Assembly (NCBI GenBank): GCA_963082975.1
Contig: OY720347.1
Coordinates: 13,064,225-13,128,224 of the forward strand
Direction of reading: 5' to 3'
Origin: Labia minor
Taxonomy: Eukaryota; Arthropoda; Insecta; Dermaptera; Spongiphoridae
Length of the DNA: 64,000 nucleotides
The position numbers and the translations under genes were made by a program. The notes under the pieces were generated by a model that worked only from the letters and a program-made list of their open reading frames with translations, ran no database searches and had not been told where the DNA came from. Shown in pieces: positions 24,017 to 36,147 of the stretch. How positions within the stretch are numbered: position 1 is the first letter of the stretch; each line of letters opens with the position of its first letter.

Positions 24017-24221
24017 ATATATATATATTTCTACTACTATAAGCAAATCTCATTTTTACTTCTTATATATTATTGCAGAAAAAAATTTTATTTCATAATT
24101 TTTTATTAAATATATAAATAAATAAATATTTTCTATCTATGTTTTAATAAAACGATTTAATTTTATGAGGTAATGAAATTTTTGTCAAGTTTTTTCATTA
24201 TTTACTATTTTTTATGTAATA

Positions 24222-24668
24222 CGAGGCATGTTTTTTAAGTAAGTACCGTTTTGGAATTAAAAAAAAGACGTTTTTATTTTTACATGAAAGCCTGTACCTT
24301 AATCTACTTTTCTACATAATTTCCGTCAATATTGAGGCACTTGTCATATGAAAAAAGTGAAGTTTAAGCAAAGAATTTCTGCCCGGAAAATCATGTGCAC
24401 AGTTTTTTGGGACGGAAAAGTATTGCTTGTGGAATTTCTGCCTCGTAAAGAGGCGAAGTCAAAACAGCTGTGATACAGTGGTTTAGAAGTCAGAATTTTA
24501 TGAGGAGGGTATTCAAAAACTGTGCCTCAATAGTGCCTCAATATTGACAGAAATTATGTAGAAATGTAGATTAAGGTACAGGCTTTCATGTAAAAATAAA
24601 ATTGTTGCGATATCTTTGCACGTCTTTTTTTAATTCCAAAACGGTGTTTACTTAAAAAACATGCCTGG
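24222..24668 (+). mobile_element. Internally deleted mariner
   Basis: Terminal repeats cgaggcatgttttttaagta and its complement at the right, TA flanks, 447 bp. The plus-strand interior gives CTVFWDGKVLLVEFLPR, the mariner region around the second catalytic aspartate. The minus complement of the left end gives a C-terminal DGNYVEK-like string. Confidence 0.75.
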
Positions 24669-24742
24669 TATTATATAAAAAAAAGTTGTTCTTTCATAAT
24701 TATAAAATACATAATTAAATTGCAATTTTAAATTAAAATAAT

Positions 24743-25112
24743 CTGGAGTGTCTCCACTCGAATATTAAGCATTTATTATATTTAAATTATATTTAATTAA
24801 TTAAATTATAAATTAAAATTTAATAAATAATATTTATTAAACCAGCGCGTGTTTGGATAATGACCTTCTTCCAAAAGAGCTATATTTCTCAAAAGTTGAT
24901 AGAAAACTACGAATTTTGAATAATGCTCGTGTACCAAATTTCATTATTTTCTCAAACCGTTTTTGCGTAATCTTGACTACATAGACACATACAGAGACAC
25001 AGACATTCTTAACCTTACTTTAGTAAAAATTACTCAGAGACCTTCAAAACTTACAAAAACATCAAAATCCCGACATCGAAAATTTCCATGATAGCAATCC
25101 TATCTCTGGCGA
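24743..25112 (+). repeat. Repeat family C, copy 3 (internal deletion)
   Basis: Starts tggagtgtctccactcg, jumps from gcgcgtgtttgg to ataatgacc, and ends at the tctggcgagatagt hairpin. The CA-rich part is only a short irregular run. Confidence 0.75.
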
Positions 25113-25316
25113 GATAGTAAAAACGGAAAAGTAACAGTCAAATGGAATGGGCTCCCTCAAGATATGCAACCAGCATATATATCTTATATTTGACCTTGAC
25201 TATGGAGAGCGTCGCAGAAAGCGTACTATTACTACTACTACTACTACTAATTGCTATCACTCTCACTGTTCCAATTATTTAATAAAAATTATTCTGATAT
25301 CATTATGAAAATAACT

Positions 25317-25388
25317 GGCTCGTTGGTCTAGGGGTATGATTCTCGCTTAGGGTGCGAGAGGTCCCGGGTTCAAATCCCGGACGAGCCC
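25317..25388 (+). tRNA. tRNA-Pro, anticodon AGG
   Basis: Complete cloverleaf: acceptor GGCTCGT with ACGAGCC, discriminator C, D arm with TGGTCTAGGGGTA, anticodon stem TCTCGC/GCGAGA with loop TTAGGGT (anticodon AGG at 25349-25351), and T arm TCCCGGGTTCAAATCCCGGA. A T6 pol III terminator follows at 25393-25398. A and B boxes are canonical and no stem mismatches are seen, so it looks functional. Its 3' side abuts a family C 3' end. Confidence 0.93.
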
Positions 25389-25534
25389 GGAATTTTTTAC
25401 ATACGACCACACACATACATAGACATTTTTCTCAATCTTAATTAAAATGACACAGAGGCCTTCAAAACGTACATAAACTTCAATTTCTCGATATCGAAAA
25501 TTTTCGTGATCGCAATACTACTGGCGAGATAGTT
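25389..25534 (+). repeat. Repeat family C, copy 4 (3' end only) abutting the tRNA
   Basis: From acacacatacatagacattt through ccttcaaaacgtacataaac to actggcgagatagtt, this matches the last ~140 bp of the full copy. The 5' part is absent; the tRNA-Pro sits where it would be. Confidence 0.7.
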
Positions 25535-26340
25535 AAAAATAGCAAGAATTTTTAGAAAGTCTTCACACTTTTTCGGTACACTCGAATATAATTCTAAAAG
25601 TAATAATGTATAAACACATCTTATAAGATCAATCAAGTACTATTTTCATTTTTTACACTAAATTAAATATAATTAAATTAAAGTCAAAATCCCATCTTCA
25701 AAGTAAAATTCCTTTTAGGTATATGGCGTATATTTTAATTTTATTATTAGCAACAATCTAATTGGATGAAAAAAATTTTTTTTTAATCAAATCAATTACG
25801 ATCGTATCATTTATTTATAAAGAAAACTTTTCTTATAACCTTTTATCGAAAATTTTATATAAATTATTATTAAAAATTATCCAATGACTTTATAAATTTA
25901 TTGTATTTTAAATATAAAATTATTACGATAGATTAGGACAGGTACAATGTCGTCAAGATAAAACATGGGTTATAAATTTTTCAGTTTTATTAATGATACT
26001 AATTTTTTATGGAGGTAGTAGTCATTTGTTGGCAAGGATTTGAATGAGCCAAAGCTCAATTTAAAATGGAGACATTGCTGTTATTATTCAACAATTATTG
26101 AAACAATGAGATGGTTTTTAATGCAATTTAACCGGAAAATGCATTCCTAGCGAATATAGACAGTAAAAAAGTACTTCTAGTTTAGATTGAAATAATAATA
26201 AATAATAATTCAAAGAAGGAATTTTCCTAAAATCTTTCAAAGATTAAATTATCAGCCTTATATTATAGTTAATGATCAAATAATAAATGCTATTTTTTTA
26301 AGTAAATACTCAATTATTATTATTATTATTTTTTTTTTTT
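25535..26340. other. Non-coding stretch
   Basis: AT-rich; no gene, RNA or repeat end recognised. Confidence 0.4.
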
Positions 26341-26752
26341 TGAATAATGAAATTTGGTACACAGGTATTATTCAAAATTCGTAGTTTTCTATCAACTGTT
26401 GAGAAATGTTGCTCATTCGAAAGTGGGTCATTACCTACAACGTTTTAATTTTTTTTCCTCTAAAGTGACCGTAAAAATAAAGAAATATGTTTGATAGTTT
26501 TTCACATGATTAAAAATTGTAGAAAACTGCTATATATAGAATTTCAGCTAGATTGAAATGCTGAAAGTACCGGAATTAATTTTTTAATTCTTCAAATCAC
26601 GCGCCAGCACGTGACGTGGTGTCATGAACAAAGAATCAAACACGCGCTGGTTTAATAAATATTATTTATTAATTTTAATTTATAATTTAATTAATTAAAT
26701 TTAATTTAAATATAATATATTACTAAATTGTCGAGTGGAGACCCTCCAGCTT
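26341..26752 (-). repeat. Repeat family C, copy 5
   Basis: Complement of the family C 5' two thirds: starts in gaataatgaaatttggtaca and ends gtcgagtggagaccctcca. It lacks the 3' hairpin and CA-rich part. Confidence 0.75.
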
Positions 26753-27079
26753 ATTGAGTGACTAAATTCCTAAATCAGATGGTTCAAAGAATTAACTAAT
26801 CTATTATTTTTCTTCTACAAGTTGAATGTTTTTTTTTATTTTTTTAAATAACCCTTTGACTGATTGGCACGTGTTAAACTAATTACTTTCACGCATCACA
26901 AATGTCATTTTATAATTATTTATTATTTTTAGTATACAACCTCCCCTCCCCCTTCTCTATTTCATTTATTTATTATTCATAAAAATAAATAAGTAAATTT
27001 TAAATTACAATAAATGATAAGTAATCTAAATTATTAAAAGTATTTTAAAAAATTATCAAAGAAAACTAATGGTCTAGGG

Positions 27080-27784
27080 CACGGAGGGCGAACCTTTTCC
27101 AATGACCGTGCCACAAAATTATAAAAAATCTTTTTCAAGTAACTAATGTGCCACAAAATTGTCATTTTTTTCTCTACCACCTGTACCCCTTTTATCTTGA
27201 ATATTTAATCGAATATTTTTGTATAACTTCTAACTATCCTGTATAAAAGTGTTATAATTTGAAATATTAAACTTTATTCCAAAAAATAAAATGATTATTA
27301 AAAAATTGGGAATTTATTTTTGGTAAAAACATATCTTTCCTAAAATATTTTTTTTTATTTTTATTGTATGGAAATTCTTTAATTGATTTTAGTTTGTAGT
27401 TTTTAGTTGTAGATAATTACGAAAAAGTAAAATTTATATTTGATACCGTGAACCACTTACATTTTCTTGTTTTGACTTCCTATGTTAAATTCTAGAAAAA
27501 GATTGCGATTCTGGCACTATTCTCCAACCGTCCTATGCGTAAAGTAAAGCAAAGCTTGATATAAATTTTATAAAATTAATTTTTCTTTTTTTTTTAATAA
27601 ATATTAATAAAATTTACAGCATATATTAAAATAAATGCATATAAGAATATTCTTCATGTGACCTGGGGAACCCAAATATGACTTGTATTTTTCGTGTCTG
27701 TCATTTTATTGGTCTGTTTGTCTGTGAAGTTATAAACTCAAAATTGATTGTGGCGATGAAATACACATAGGTTCGCCATCCCTG
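27080..27784. mobile_element. hAT-type element, perfect 8-bp TSD GTCTAGGG
   Basis: Ends cacggagggcgaacc and ggttcgccatccctg, flanked by identical gtctaggg (27072-27079, 27785-27792). 705 bp, no transposase frame recognised, so non-autonomous. Confidence 0.8.
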
Positions 27785-28053
27785 GTCTAGGGTGCTTGGA
27801 AGATATATGAGCAAATTTTATGAGATATAGAAAATTGGTGATGGAAAAAATTGGATTGTGATGATGTAAAATTGATTTGTAAATGAAAAACAAGTTCTTT
27901 AAGATTGGATTATTTAAGATTTTTGTACATTTGTAGAAAAATTATTATCGATTCATTTCAATATAATTATTTTATATTAAATTTATTTTTAAATGTTTAC
28001 GAGATTTAAATTCAAATTCAAATTCAAAAAGGTTACTTCACTTGACGCTAGAG

Positions 28054-28369
28054 CAGTGATTCTCAACCACTGTTCCGCGGCACTTTTGTGTGCCGCGAGA
28101 TTATCAAAATGTGCCTCCAAATTATTAAATATAGTTTTTCAATTTGGTTCTAAAAAACAAAAAGGTAAACCGTATATGGGACTAGGCTCTTAAAAATTGC
28201 CAACTTTTTTTCTAAATTTTTTTCAATTTGGTTCTAAAAAAAGGTAAACCGTTTTTGGGACCACTTTTTTCAATATGGTAAACTTTTACATTTATCATTT
28301 TCTTTGTGTTCCGCCAAATTTTTAAACCGTTAAAAGTGTGCCGCGGTAAAAAAAGGTTGAGAATCACTG
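28054..28369. mobile_element. hAT MITE, perfect 8-bp TSD CGCTAGAG
   Basis: Perfect terminal repeats cagtgattctcaacc and ggttgagaatcactg, followed inward by inverted ccgcggcac blocks. Flanks cgctagag at 28046-28053 and 28370-28377 are identical. 316 bp, non-coding. Confidence 0.9.
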
Positions 28370-28377
28370 CGCTAGAG

Positions 28378-29769
28378 AGAAGCTCTGTTGTTTATTTTAT
28401 AGGAGAAAACACTGTTTATATTTTTATTATATATATTAGGTATTATTGTAGGCAAAATTGCAGGATCTTTACAATGGAACGTTGTTAGATAAAGAGAGGA
28501 AATTAATTTTATCAATCCCGGGCAATGATTTTAAAAATTTTTAAGAATCAATTAAATCACAGTTTAGTGAAAATGCCTTGAAATTTGAAAAATATCCTAT
28601 TTTTTTTCTTGAATAAATCAGTTTTCACACTCTTTCGCTTCACAATTCGTAACCAAACTGATATCTTGCCTACCAGTGACGTCACGATATTTCCTCTGAT
28701 ATGATAATTAATTTAAGTGAATTTGTTCATATGTCTTTGAAATAACTGAAATAATTGAAGCAACTATTTTTACAAACAGGTTAGGTTCAGGGTAGAGAGT
28801 TTTAATTCTTGCCCCTGTTATACTTTCTAACTTTCTATTCTAATTCAAACAACTCCAATGTCCACCAAAATTTTTCATCACAATTAAGAATGTTTTCGAC
28901 ATGACCAACTATAACGTTGCACGTACGTTGTATGCTCAACAGTAAGCTTAAAGTACAAATTACACTAAAGAAATCTTTAGTAAATATTAATTGGCATATT
29001 TTCATTCAGTTTTAAGAAAATTTTTTTTTTTCTTAATAAAAATTTTAAGGAAGGGGTATTTTGCTAAGTATATATATCAAAATATATATAAAGGTCTGTT
29101 TTATTTATTTTTTACGAATTTTTCTATTGTAATGAGTCATTTTTTACCTTGTATCTTTATTAAGCACCTGAAGCTGGGCAGTTTGCCTGAAGCCAACGAA
29201 CTTAACAAACATCTTTTTTCAATCCTGGCGATGGTACATGCATGGTGTTTATACCTATATATACCTATATATATAAAATTAGGTATAATATTCCTTCCTA
29301 ATAGTCCCAATCTAGTTCTAGATTTAATAATTAATTTTTTTAACAAAGAATATAATAAAATAATAAAATAAATTATATCAAAAAATTAAATAATATTAAA
29401 AATATTAATTTGGTTTTAAAATTATAGGAATATGAATTGAATGAATTGACAAGAAAATAGTTAATTAATTAACACTCGGGGGTTTTGTTGGTTATTATTT
29501 AAAAATTTGAAGAACATAAATTATTTAAATTCTAACATTATAATAATTACATATCCCGCTCTAGATGGCAGCAAACCAGGATCTCCGGAGTGGAAAATGT
29601 GAAGGGCGGAATTTATTCTATTGCCCTGGTAGCTGATAGTTTTTTATTAACAAATATAATTTTATATATTTATATATATTCATTCCTTTTAAATGAAAAG
29701 ATTTTGCAAATTAAAAAAAAATTATCAAATATTATTTTAATAATTTTGTTTCGAAACAATATACGATGT
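28378..29769. other. Non-coding stretch, unassigned
   Basis: AT-rich. An open frame at 28991-29371 (plus) contains a short less-biased part (about 29150-29260), but it lacks recognisable domains and splice context. I see no gene here. Confidence 0.4.
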
Positions 29770-29771
29770 TA

Positions 29772-30241
29772 GGTCAATAAGTCCGTGACTTTTTGAATTT
29801 CTTGTCTCTTAATTGAAATGGCAACACTACTCCTGGCAGGCAACTATCCTGTTGAAATTTGAACCAGCTGGGTCTTTTAGTGTTTGTTTGATATACATTA
29901 ATAGGAGACTACTTCGTGACTTGAGAAGAAGTGAATTTCCAAGAAAATTCATAAACTAGGATACGAATGTCTCCCTCATCCGCCCTATTCTCCGGATTTA
30001 GCTCCGAGTGACTATTTCTTGTTTCTAAACCGGTAGAAATGTCTCAGCGAAAAGAGATTTAACTCCAACAAATCAATTTTGATGTCCACGACATTTCTTA
30101 TTAATAAGAATTGTCGTAGAAGAGATAAAAAAAATTGGAAAAACGAAGTGTATAAAGCTAGAAGAAGGCTATGTTAAAAAATAAAATAATTTTTTAACCA
30201 AAAGCCTGAATATCATTCAAAAAATCACGGACTTATCGACC
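29772..30241 (+). mobile_element. Internally deleted mariner
   Basis: Terminal repeats ggtcaataagtccgtgactt and complement at the right end, TA at the left, about 470 bp. The plus-strand interior gives HPPYSPDLAPSDYFLF, the mariner third catalytic aspartate block, then decayed sequence and an EGYVKK-like end. The N-terminal half is deleted. Confidence 0.8.
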
Positions 30242-31101
30242 TGCCCTTTTACAATTTTACAAAATTATAAATAAAATAAAAAGATAAGTCAGAAAATTAG
30301 AATTAAAGGATTAAATTGTAGATTAAAAATTCACTCAAAGGTGTACAATAAAAAATAAAAAAAATTGAAGATTTACCAGGCAAAATCCCTTAATATGTTT
30401 GTAACAATCAGGTACAAAATAACCGAATAATAAAAATACCATAATTTCTGAAAAATATACAATTTATTTTATAATAAATTTCAATTTTCACCACATCCAT
30501 TGAAAATATTGTAAAAAGCAAGATGAAAGTAATTGAAGCCAACATTAAAAAAAAACATTTTAAAATGAATTAAAATTAATAATATATATATCTGTGATTA
30601 TTTTATTACATAAAATATTATAAATTTAAATTACATAAGCAAAAACAAACAAAAAAAAAAATTAATTTAAATAATACAAAATTATTATTTTTTTTCTATT
30701 TTTTACTGTCAATTTGAATTCATTTACTAAATATTAAATCATATCCAAGATAAATACATATATTTATATTAGTAAAAGTAAATTAAATATAAATTATATT
30801 ATTAATTAATTATAAATTAAGTACATGATTTATTTTACTTTTTATTTTTTTTGCCTTTGTATTAGCGTATTCGATAATAAGGTTTTTCTTCCAACATGTA
30901 TATATATATATATATTATAACTATATAATAAATAATTATATTATATTATTATTATTATTATATTTATCGATTTATAGATATTATGAAATGCATAAAAAGG
31001 ATATGACTAGAATTTCTCATACAATTTTAGTTTATTTGGATTCTAAAAGACAATGGAACAAATTGAATGTAGAATAATTATTCTGTATGTTACATTGAAG
31101 A
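30242..31101. other. Spacer and transporter 3' UTR
   Basis: AT-rich with TA and ATT runs. A minus-strand AATAAA at 31031-31036, 66 nt past the transporter stop, is a plausible polyadenylation signal. Nothing else recognised. Confidence 0.45.
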
Positions 31102-34100
31102 TTATCCTGATTCTAATAAGCGATTATCTTGTTCATTGGGTTTGTTAATTTCTTTTTTATTATATATCATATCCTCCATGAGATGACGTGGGATTGCATT
31201 TGTTTCAGGTACAAAAAATAATATAATAGCAAATGACAGCATATTTAATAAAGAAAAAAGTGCAAAATAACCGCTAAGATTTAACATTTCAGTTAAAATT
31301 AAAAACGTTTGACAAATGATAAAAGTTAATAGGGATAAAATAAAAAATCCAAAAAAAGATCCCGTGACACGCAATTGATTGGGAAGAATTTCCGACATCA
31401 GAACAAATGGTAAAGGACCCAAACCAATATTTATTAAAAATACATCGAATAATACGCAAAGGATTGGTATCCACGGAATATTTATTTTAAAAAAGGCATC
31501 AATGGCGATCATTCCTAAGGCAAGGGCCACCCCACCTGATGAAATAAGCAAAAGTGGACGTCGTCCGATGCGATCGGAAAAGCAGGATGCAAGTAAAGAT
31601 CCAAGAAAACAACCAATACCTAAAAATAAAATAAAAAAATAAGTAAGTTTCTGGCAGAATTGAAATAAAATATTCTCAAAAAATAAGAATACACAAGGAT
31701 ACACACCAATGCTAACTATCATGGATAAACGTCCTATAGGGCTATTCTCGTTGATGAGTTCAATACCGAAATATATCATCATACCAATACCACTCAGTGA
31801 TTGCATTATAAAAAGAGCGACCACCAGGATGATACTTTTGAAATAGTAACTGTAACAAAAATATACAATTTTTTTCTTATTAATGTTAATTGGCAAAAAA
31901 AAAATTATTTAATTAATTTTATTATGGTAGACCAAAATACTTGATATCAATATGGCAATTAGATAATATAATTATAATAAATGGGAATTATAAGTTTTAA
32001 AAATTGGACGGAGCTGGTTTATAATACAACTTTGGACACAGAAATAAATGGATAGGTATATTAAAAAAAAATGTTTTCAATTCATTATACTTCAATTATA
32101 ATTTTATATTATTACTCGAATATTTAGAAGGCGCCACAGGATGAGAGGCTAGCGTCGCTGACTCACATTCTCGTTGTCCCGGGTTCAAGTCACGGGCCTG
32201 GCAGTGGGACGGAGTCAACCCAGCCTCCGGGATCAACATTGGGAAGCTACTTGATAAAAAGTAGCGCCTCCGATCAAGAAAATCAAGGCAAAGGTTGATA
32301 GGACCCGTTCTACTGATCATAGAACACCTAATTGATTTAACCAACTTGAGAGGCCGTAGGACGTACAAAAGTCAGTTTTTTTATTCATATATTTATAACT
32401 ATTTTAAAATTTAAATTACTCCAGGGGGATTTGTTTTATAGTTAATTTTTTTTTATTATATGATATATATTAGTTTAAGTGAATTGCGCATTGAGCGAAC
32501 ATATAATTAATTTTAATGAGCATTATTAAATGTTTATCTTTTTAATTTATATTATATTATAATAAAATAATACTTATTCTAAGGGGATTATATTGTATTT
32601 AATTTTAAAATACATTTTACAATTAATTAAGTGATTCAATTAAATAGTAAAAAAGAAAATTATACTGTTATACTCGTATGTTACTGATACTTAATCTAAT
32701 AATATAAAATTAGTAGAATTTAAATACAAATTAATACAGGTAAACGTCGTTTTACGTTGGAGTTACGTTTCGATAGATAGCAGAGTAAAAAAAAATCAAC
32801 GTAAAATGAACACAAATATAATTTGAAAATTAATAATTATAATTAATTTATTTAATTAATATATAATTTAAATTCGTTAACAAAATAAATAATGAATTTT
32901 TTTTAAATAAATTCCCACAATCTTTTTTTTAAAAAAAGCTAGGAGAGTTAGATCTGCCACTTTTAGAGTTTTTCCCATCATTTTCTTTCTCATCTTCTTC
33001 TTCTTCGGGATTTTATAAATGAGAGAAGAATCTAATACCTCCATAAACTGGTGGTTAGTTGGTTATATACTTTTAACAGTTTGGTCATATATTCAGTTGT
33101 TACTTTTTCGAATCCATATCCATTTACGACAAACACCAGTTAAACAATTGATTGTCACAATTGGTCCCAAGGAGATTTCACATTTTTTTATTCCTTTTGT
33201 TTTATGTCGTATGACTGTCAATAATCTTTAATGTTTTGATTAGAAGCCCAAGAGGAATTCCAAAAACAATGTTACATAATTGTGAATCAGCGCAAAACGA
33301 TGTTTACTTGTACTACTATAATAAATTTTCTTAAATTCATCTTTATTAAAATTATTATATGTATATTATCATTGTAAATATTTTTCTATTACAGTGTTTC
33401 TCAACCTTTTAGTATTCACGGCCCAATTTTCAATCATAATCTTCATCGCACCCCCCACCCCCATTGGAAATGTTTCAGAGCATCGCAAAATCATCTGAGC
33501 TTTTTTTTTTAGAACCAAATAGAAAAATATTGAGAAATAATCGAAAATGTTCAAAAATTTGCCCTCAAAATCATCTTTTTTTTTTTTTTTTTTAGAACTG
33601 AAAAAAGTCTTGCTCGCGCCCCACAGGTTGAGAATCGCTGTTCTATTATTTATAGATTTATTTATATTATATTTTTATTTTATTTATTTTTATTTATAAA
33701 TTCTTTTTTTTTCTTTCTTTTTACTTACCTTTTAGAAAGTAATAATTTTATATCTCGAATACAATTTCCCTCGAGTGTAACCGATTTAGCAAGATAAATG
33801 TCGATATTTTGTATTTCTTTTATAACTCCACTATTTTCGCCTCGTAATTTTTTCAAAACTTCAAATGTTTCCAAATCCAATCCATGTTTTTTCAACCAAA
33901 TTGGAGAATCTGGTAATAGATTTGTGGGCAACCAAAGAAATATAGAAATCAAGAAAATAATAATTAAATTTGTTTGGAAATCCACGCAAGCGCCTAAAAC
34001 AAAAGCAAAAAGAACTCCAACATTCAAAATTGCACCCGTTAACGATAAATAAAAGCCTCGATTATGGTTCTGTGTTATTTCTTCAATATATAATAATAAA

Positions 34101-34854
34101 GAAATATGAATAGGCAATGCCACGCCAGTTAATGATCTCCCAAAAATATAAATATTGGGCTGAAAATTACAAAGAAATTTATTTATTTATTGTTATTGAT
34201 AATGATGAAATGATGTAGGTGTGTGTAACTTACAGTGACAGGTCCGAATAATAAAAATCCCCAATTTAGTACTTTAAAAAATCCAAGATATAATAATTGA
34301 TGACGAAGATTAATTTTTGGAAATAGACATCCATAAATAATACTCATAATCATACATATAATGGGTAGCGATGATATTACCCAGGAAATATCAATCTTTG
34401 AAAATCCGCTAACCATATCCAAAGAATTACCTCCAATAACATATTTTGGATGGGATTGTGATAAATATCCGGTTGCAGGCATCATCCATCCAATTATCAT
34501 ACCATTATCAAAATTTTGTAATGCAGCTGTAATAAATTCGTTATTGAAAACAAAGAGAATGAATAATCAAATTAATAAAAATTAACTTACCAATTATAAG
34601 GGAATTTTGTAAATAAAACAACATATTGATATTTTTTATTGTAAATTTATTCAAAAAAAAATAGAAAAAATACACAACTCAATCGTTATAAATCGAAACG
34701 TTGTGTATTTTTTATATTTTTTTGAATAAATTTACAATAAAAAATATTAATATGTGGTTTTATTTACAAAATTCCCTTATAAATAAAAACAGCCACCAAA
34801 GCTTTAATAATTTAACTTACCAATTATTGGATAAATCTTTCCTAATCGAGACAT
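31102..34854 (-). CDS. MFS sugar transporter, SLC2/Tret1-like (complete, 5 coding exons)
   Basis: Predicted 12-helix plasma-membrane facilitator for hexoses or trehalose. Coding exons 34821-34854, 34234-34526, 33729-34159, 31707-31849 and 31102-31619 join in frame to 472 aa, the usual size. Motifs in order: FGRSLTG (helix 4), LPDSPIWLKKHG (PESPxWL motif before the central loop), LSGIGMMIYFG (helix 7, the QxxSGI region), SDRIGRRPLLLIS (loop 8-9), GLGPLPFVLMSEILPNQLR (helix 10 and following loop), FVPETN (PETKG-like) near the end. Odd: loop 2-3 reads FPKINLRHQLL instead of the usual GRR/K motif, and the PETKG glycine is missing, so transport activity or substrate may be altered. Exon 1 codes only 11 residues and its 5' splice site is duplicated by a transposon (34598-34811). 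The large intron carries a SINE and a hAT MITE. Substrate is not determinable from sequence. Confidence 0.88.
32128..32382 (+). mobile_element. tRNA-derived SINE, copy 2
   Basis: Same head and body as 12114-12379: B box GGTTCAAGTCA with one change, gacggagtcaacccagcc, cctccgatcaagaaaatcaa, and a terminal T-run. It has an extra insertion in the 3' half. Lies in the transporter intron between exons 3 and 4, opposite to the gene. Confidence 0.8.
33392..33640. mobile_element. hAT MITE, perfect 8-bp TSD TTCTATTA
   Basis: Ends cagtgtttctcaacc and ggttgagaatcgctg, flanked by ttctatta (33384-33391, 33641-33648). 249 bp, non-coding. Same family as 59370-59591 and 62447-62703 (shared agtattcacggccc). 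Confidence 0.88.
34598..34811. mobile_element. Foldback/Penelope-like terminal repeat, copy 2, on a splice site
   Basis: Inverted arms: aagggaattttgtaaataaa at the left and its complement near 34783, then taaatttattcaaaaaaa opposite its complement. It contains atcgaaacgttgtg. Flanked by a perfect 16-bp repeat ttaacttaccaattat (34582-34597, 34812-34827) that includes the transporter exon 1 5' splice site. The tail cagccaccaaagctttaa parallels that of copy 1 (6600-6853). Confidence 0.6.
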
Positions 34855-35537
34855 TTTATAAGAAGAATTTAAAACTCGATGAATATATTATTAACTTTTT
34901 GTTATAGCTATGATGATAAATAAAAATGATGTTTAAATGTTAAATATAATAGTTAGCTTTCTATTTAAGCTGATAATTTTAAATAATTTAAAAGCATCAA
35001 TAAATATTAAGTATATATTTATCTTAAGAGAATTTATCTTTAATATTTAAAAAATAAATTATATTATTATTATTATTATTATTAGTTTTTTTTTTATTTA
35101 TATATATAAATACTTTTGTTTTTATAATAAATTTTTCATAATAAAATATCGATAATTTGAATATTTTCACATATATTCAAAGATACCATAATTAAATTCT
35201 GATAACATAAATATTTCTTTAATATGATTTATGTAATTTAGTATATAAGATTCAAATGAAAATGTTTTTAGAAATCATTTCATTTTCTAAAGAATAACAA
35301 AATATTAAATTTATATAAATTATAAATAAACTCTATAAACTATAATAATTATATTAAGAAAATACAATATTTAAATTAATTATATGATAAAAATAAATAA
35401 AAGGATTATGTATTTATATATAGAGTGTGTTCTTAGAAGAGATTTTTATCAAATAATTTTTAAAATATCAATCAATTTGACTTGAATTATAATCAAAAGA
35501 ACTTGGATTTTGTTTTAGAATTAGTATATCTCTCTAA
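34855..35537. other. Upstream region of transporter
   Basis: AT-rich 5' flank with an ATT run (about 35060-35090). The promoter should be here, but no TATA or initiator stands out from the background. Confidence 0.35.
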
Positions 35538-35820
35538 CAGCGGTCGGGGAACTTTTTTAATCATTACCCCAATATATTTTTGTGTAAGTTGACATTACCC
35601 CACGGTGAAGAGCTTTAAAAAAACGAAATCGCCTCTTTTTAGCATCTTTCCTATTATGGCCTTCCATGATAATTTTCAAAAGAAAACAGTAACTAAAAAT
35701 TTAATTTGTAAAAATACAAACAGGTTTATAAAATAGAAAATTAAAAATATATACTTTTTACTCACAAAAGTATTGTTTTTATCCTATTTGGGGTAATTTA
35801 CCCAGGTTACCCGACCGCTG
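35538..35820. mobile_element. hAT-type MITE
   Basis: Ends cagcggtcggggaac and ttacccgaccgctg; 283 bp. The flanking octamers ctctctaa and atctataa agree at 6 of 8 positions, an aged target duplication. Confidence 0.7.
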
Positions 35821-36147
35821 ATCTATAATATCACATTTGGCTTTTTTTTTATTCCCGTCCCTATCCATTTTTTTTTATTCACGTTCCCATCCTTCATTAG
35901 CATTATGCATTGAGTTTCCAAGTTAAGGCATTTATATAACAAAAAATCCCAATAAAATACTTTCCTTCTTAAAAATATAAAATAAAGTAATGTCTATTTT
36001 ATTCAGATTCAAAGATACTTTTATTCTAAAGATAAATTATATTATTTTAATTATTATTCTTGAAACTATTTTTTTTTTAAATATGTATTATTTTAATCTT
36101 CAAAATTCAATTATAATATTTTATTGATTATTATATGTCTATGTATA

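Noticed and set aside
28991-29371. 126-aa plus-strand frame
   Set aside because: Mostly low-complexity Phe/Ile/Lys; no domain, no splice partners, and an opposing frame overlaps it.
31289-31642. Overlapping frames on both strands near the transporter
   Set aside because: Shadows of transporter exon 5, which has the motifs.
32096-32368. 90-aa minus-strand frame
   Set aside because: Falls inside the tRNA-derived SINE.
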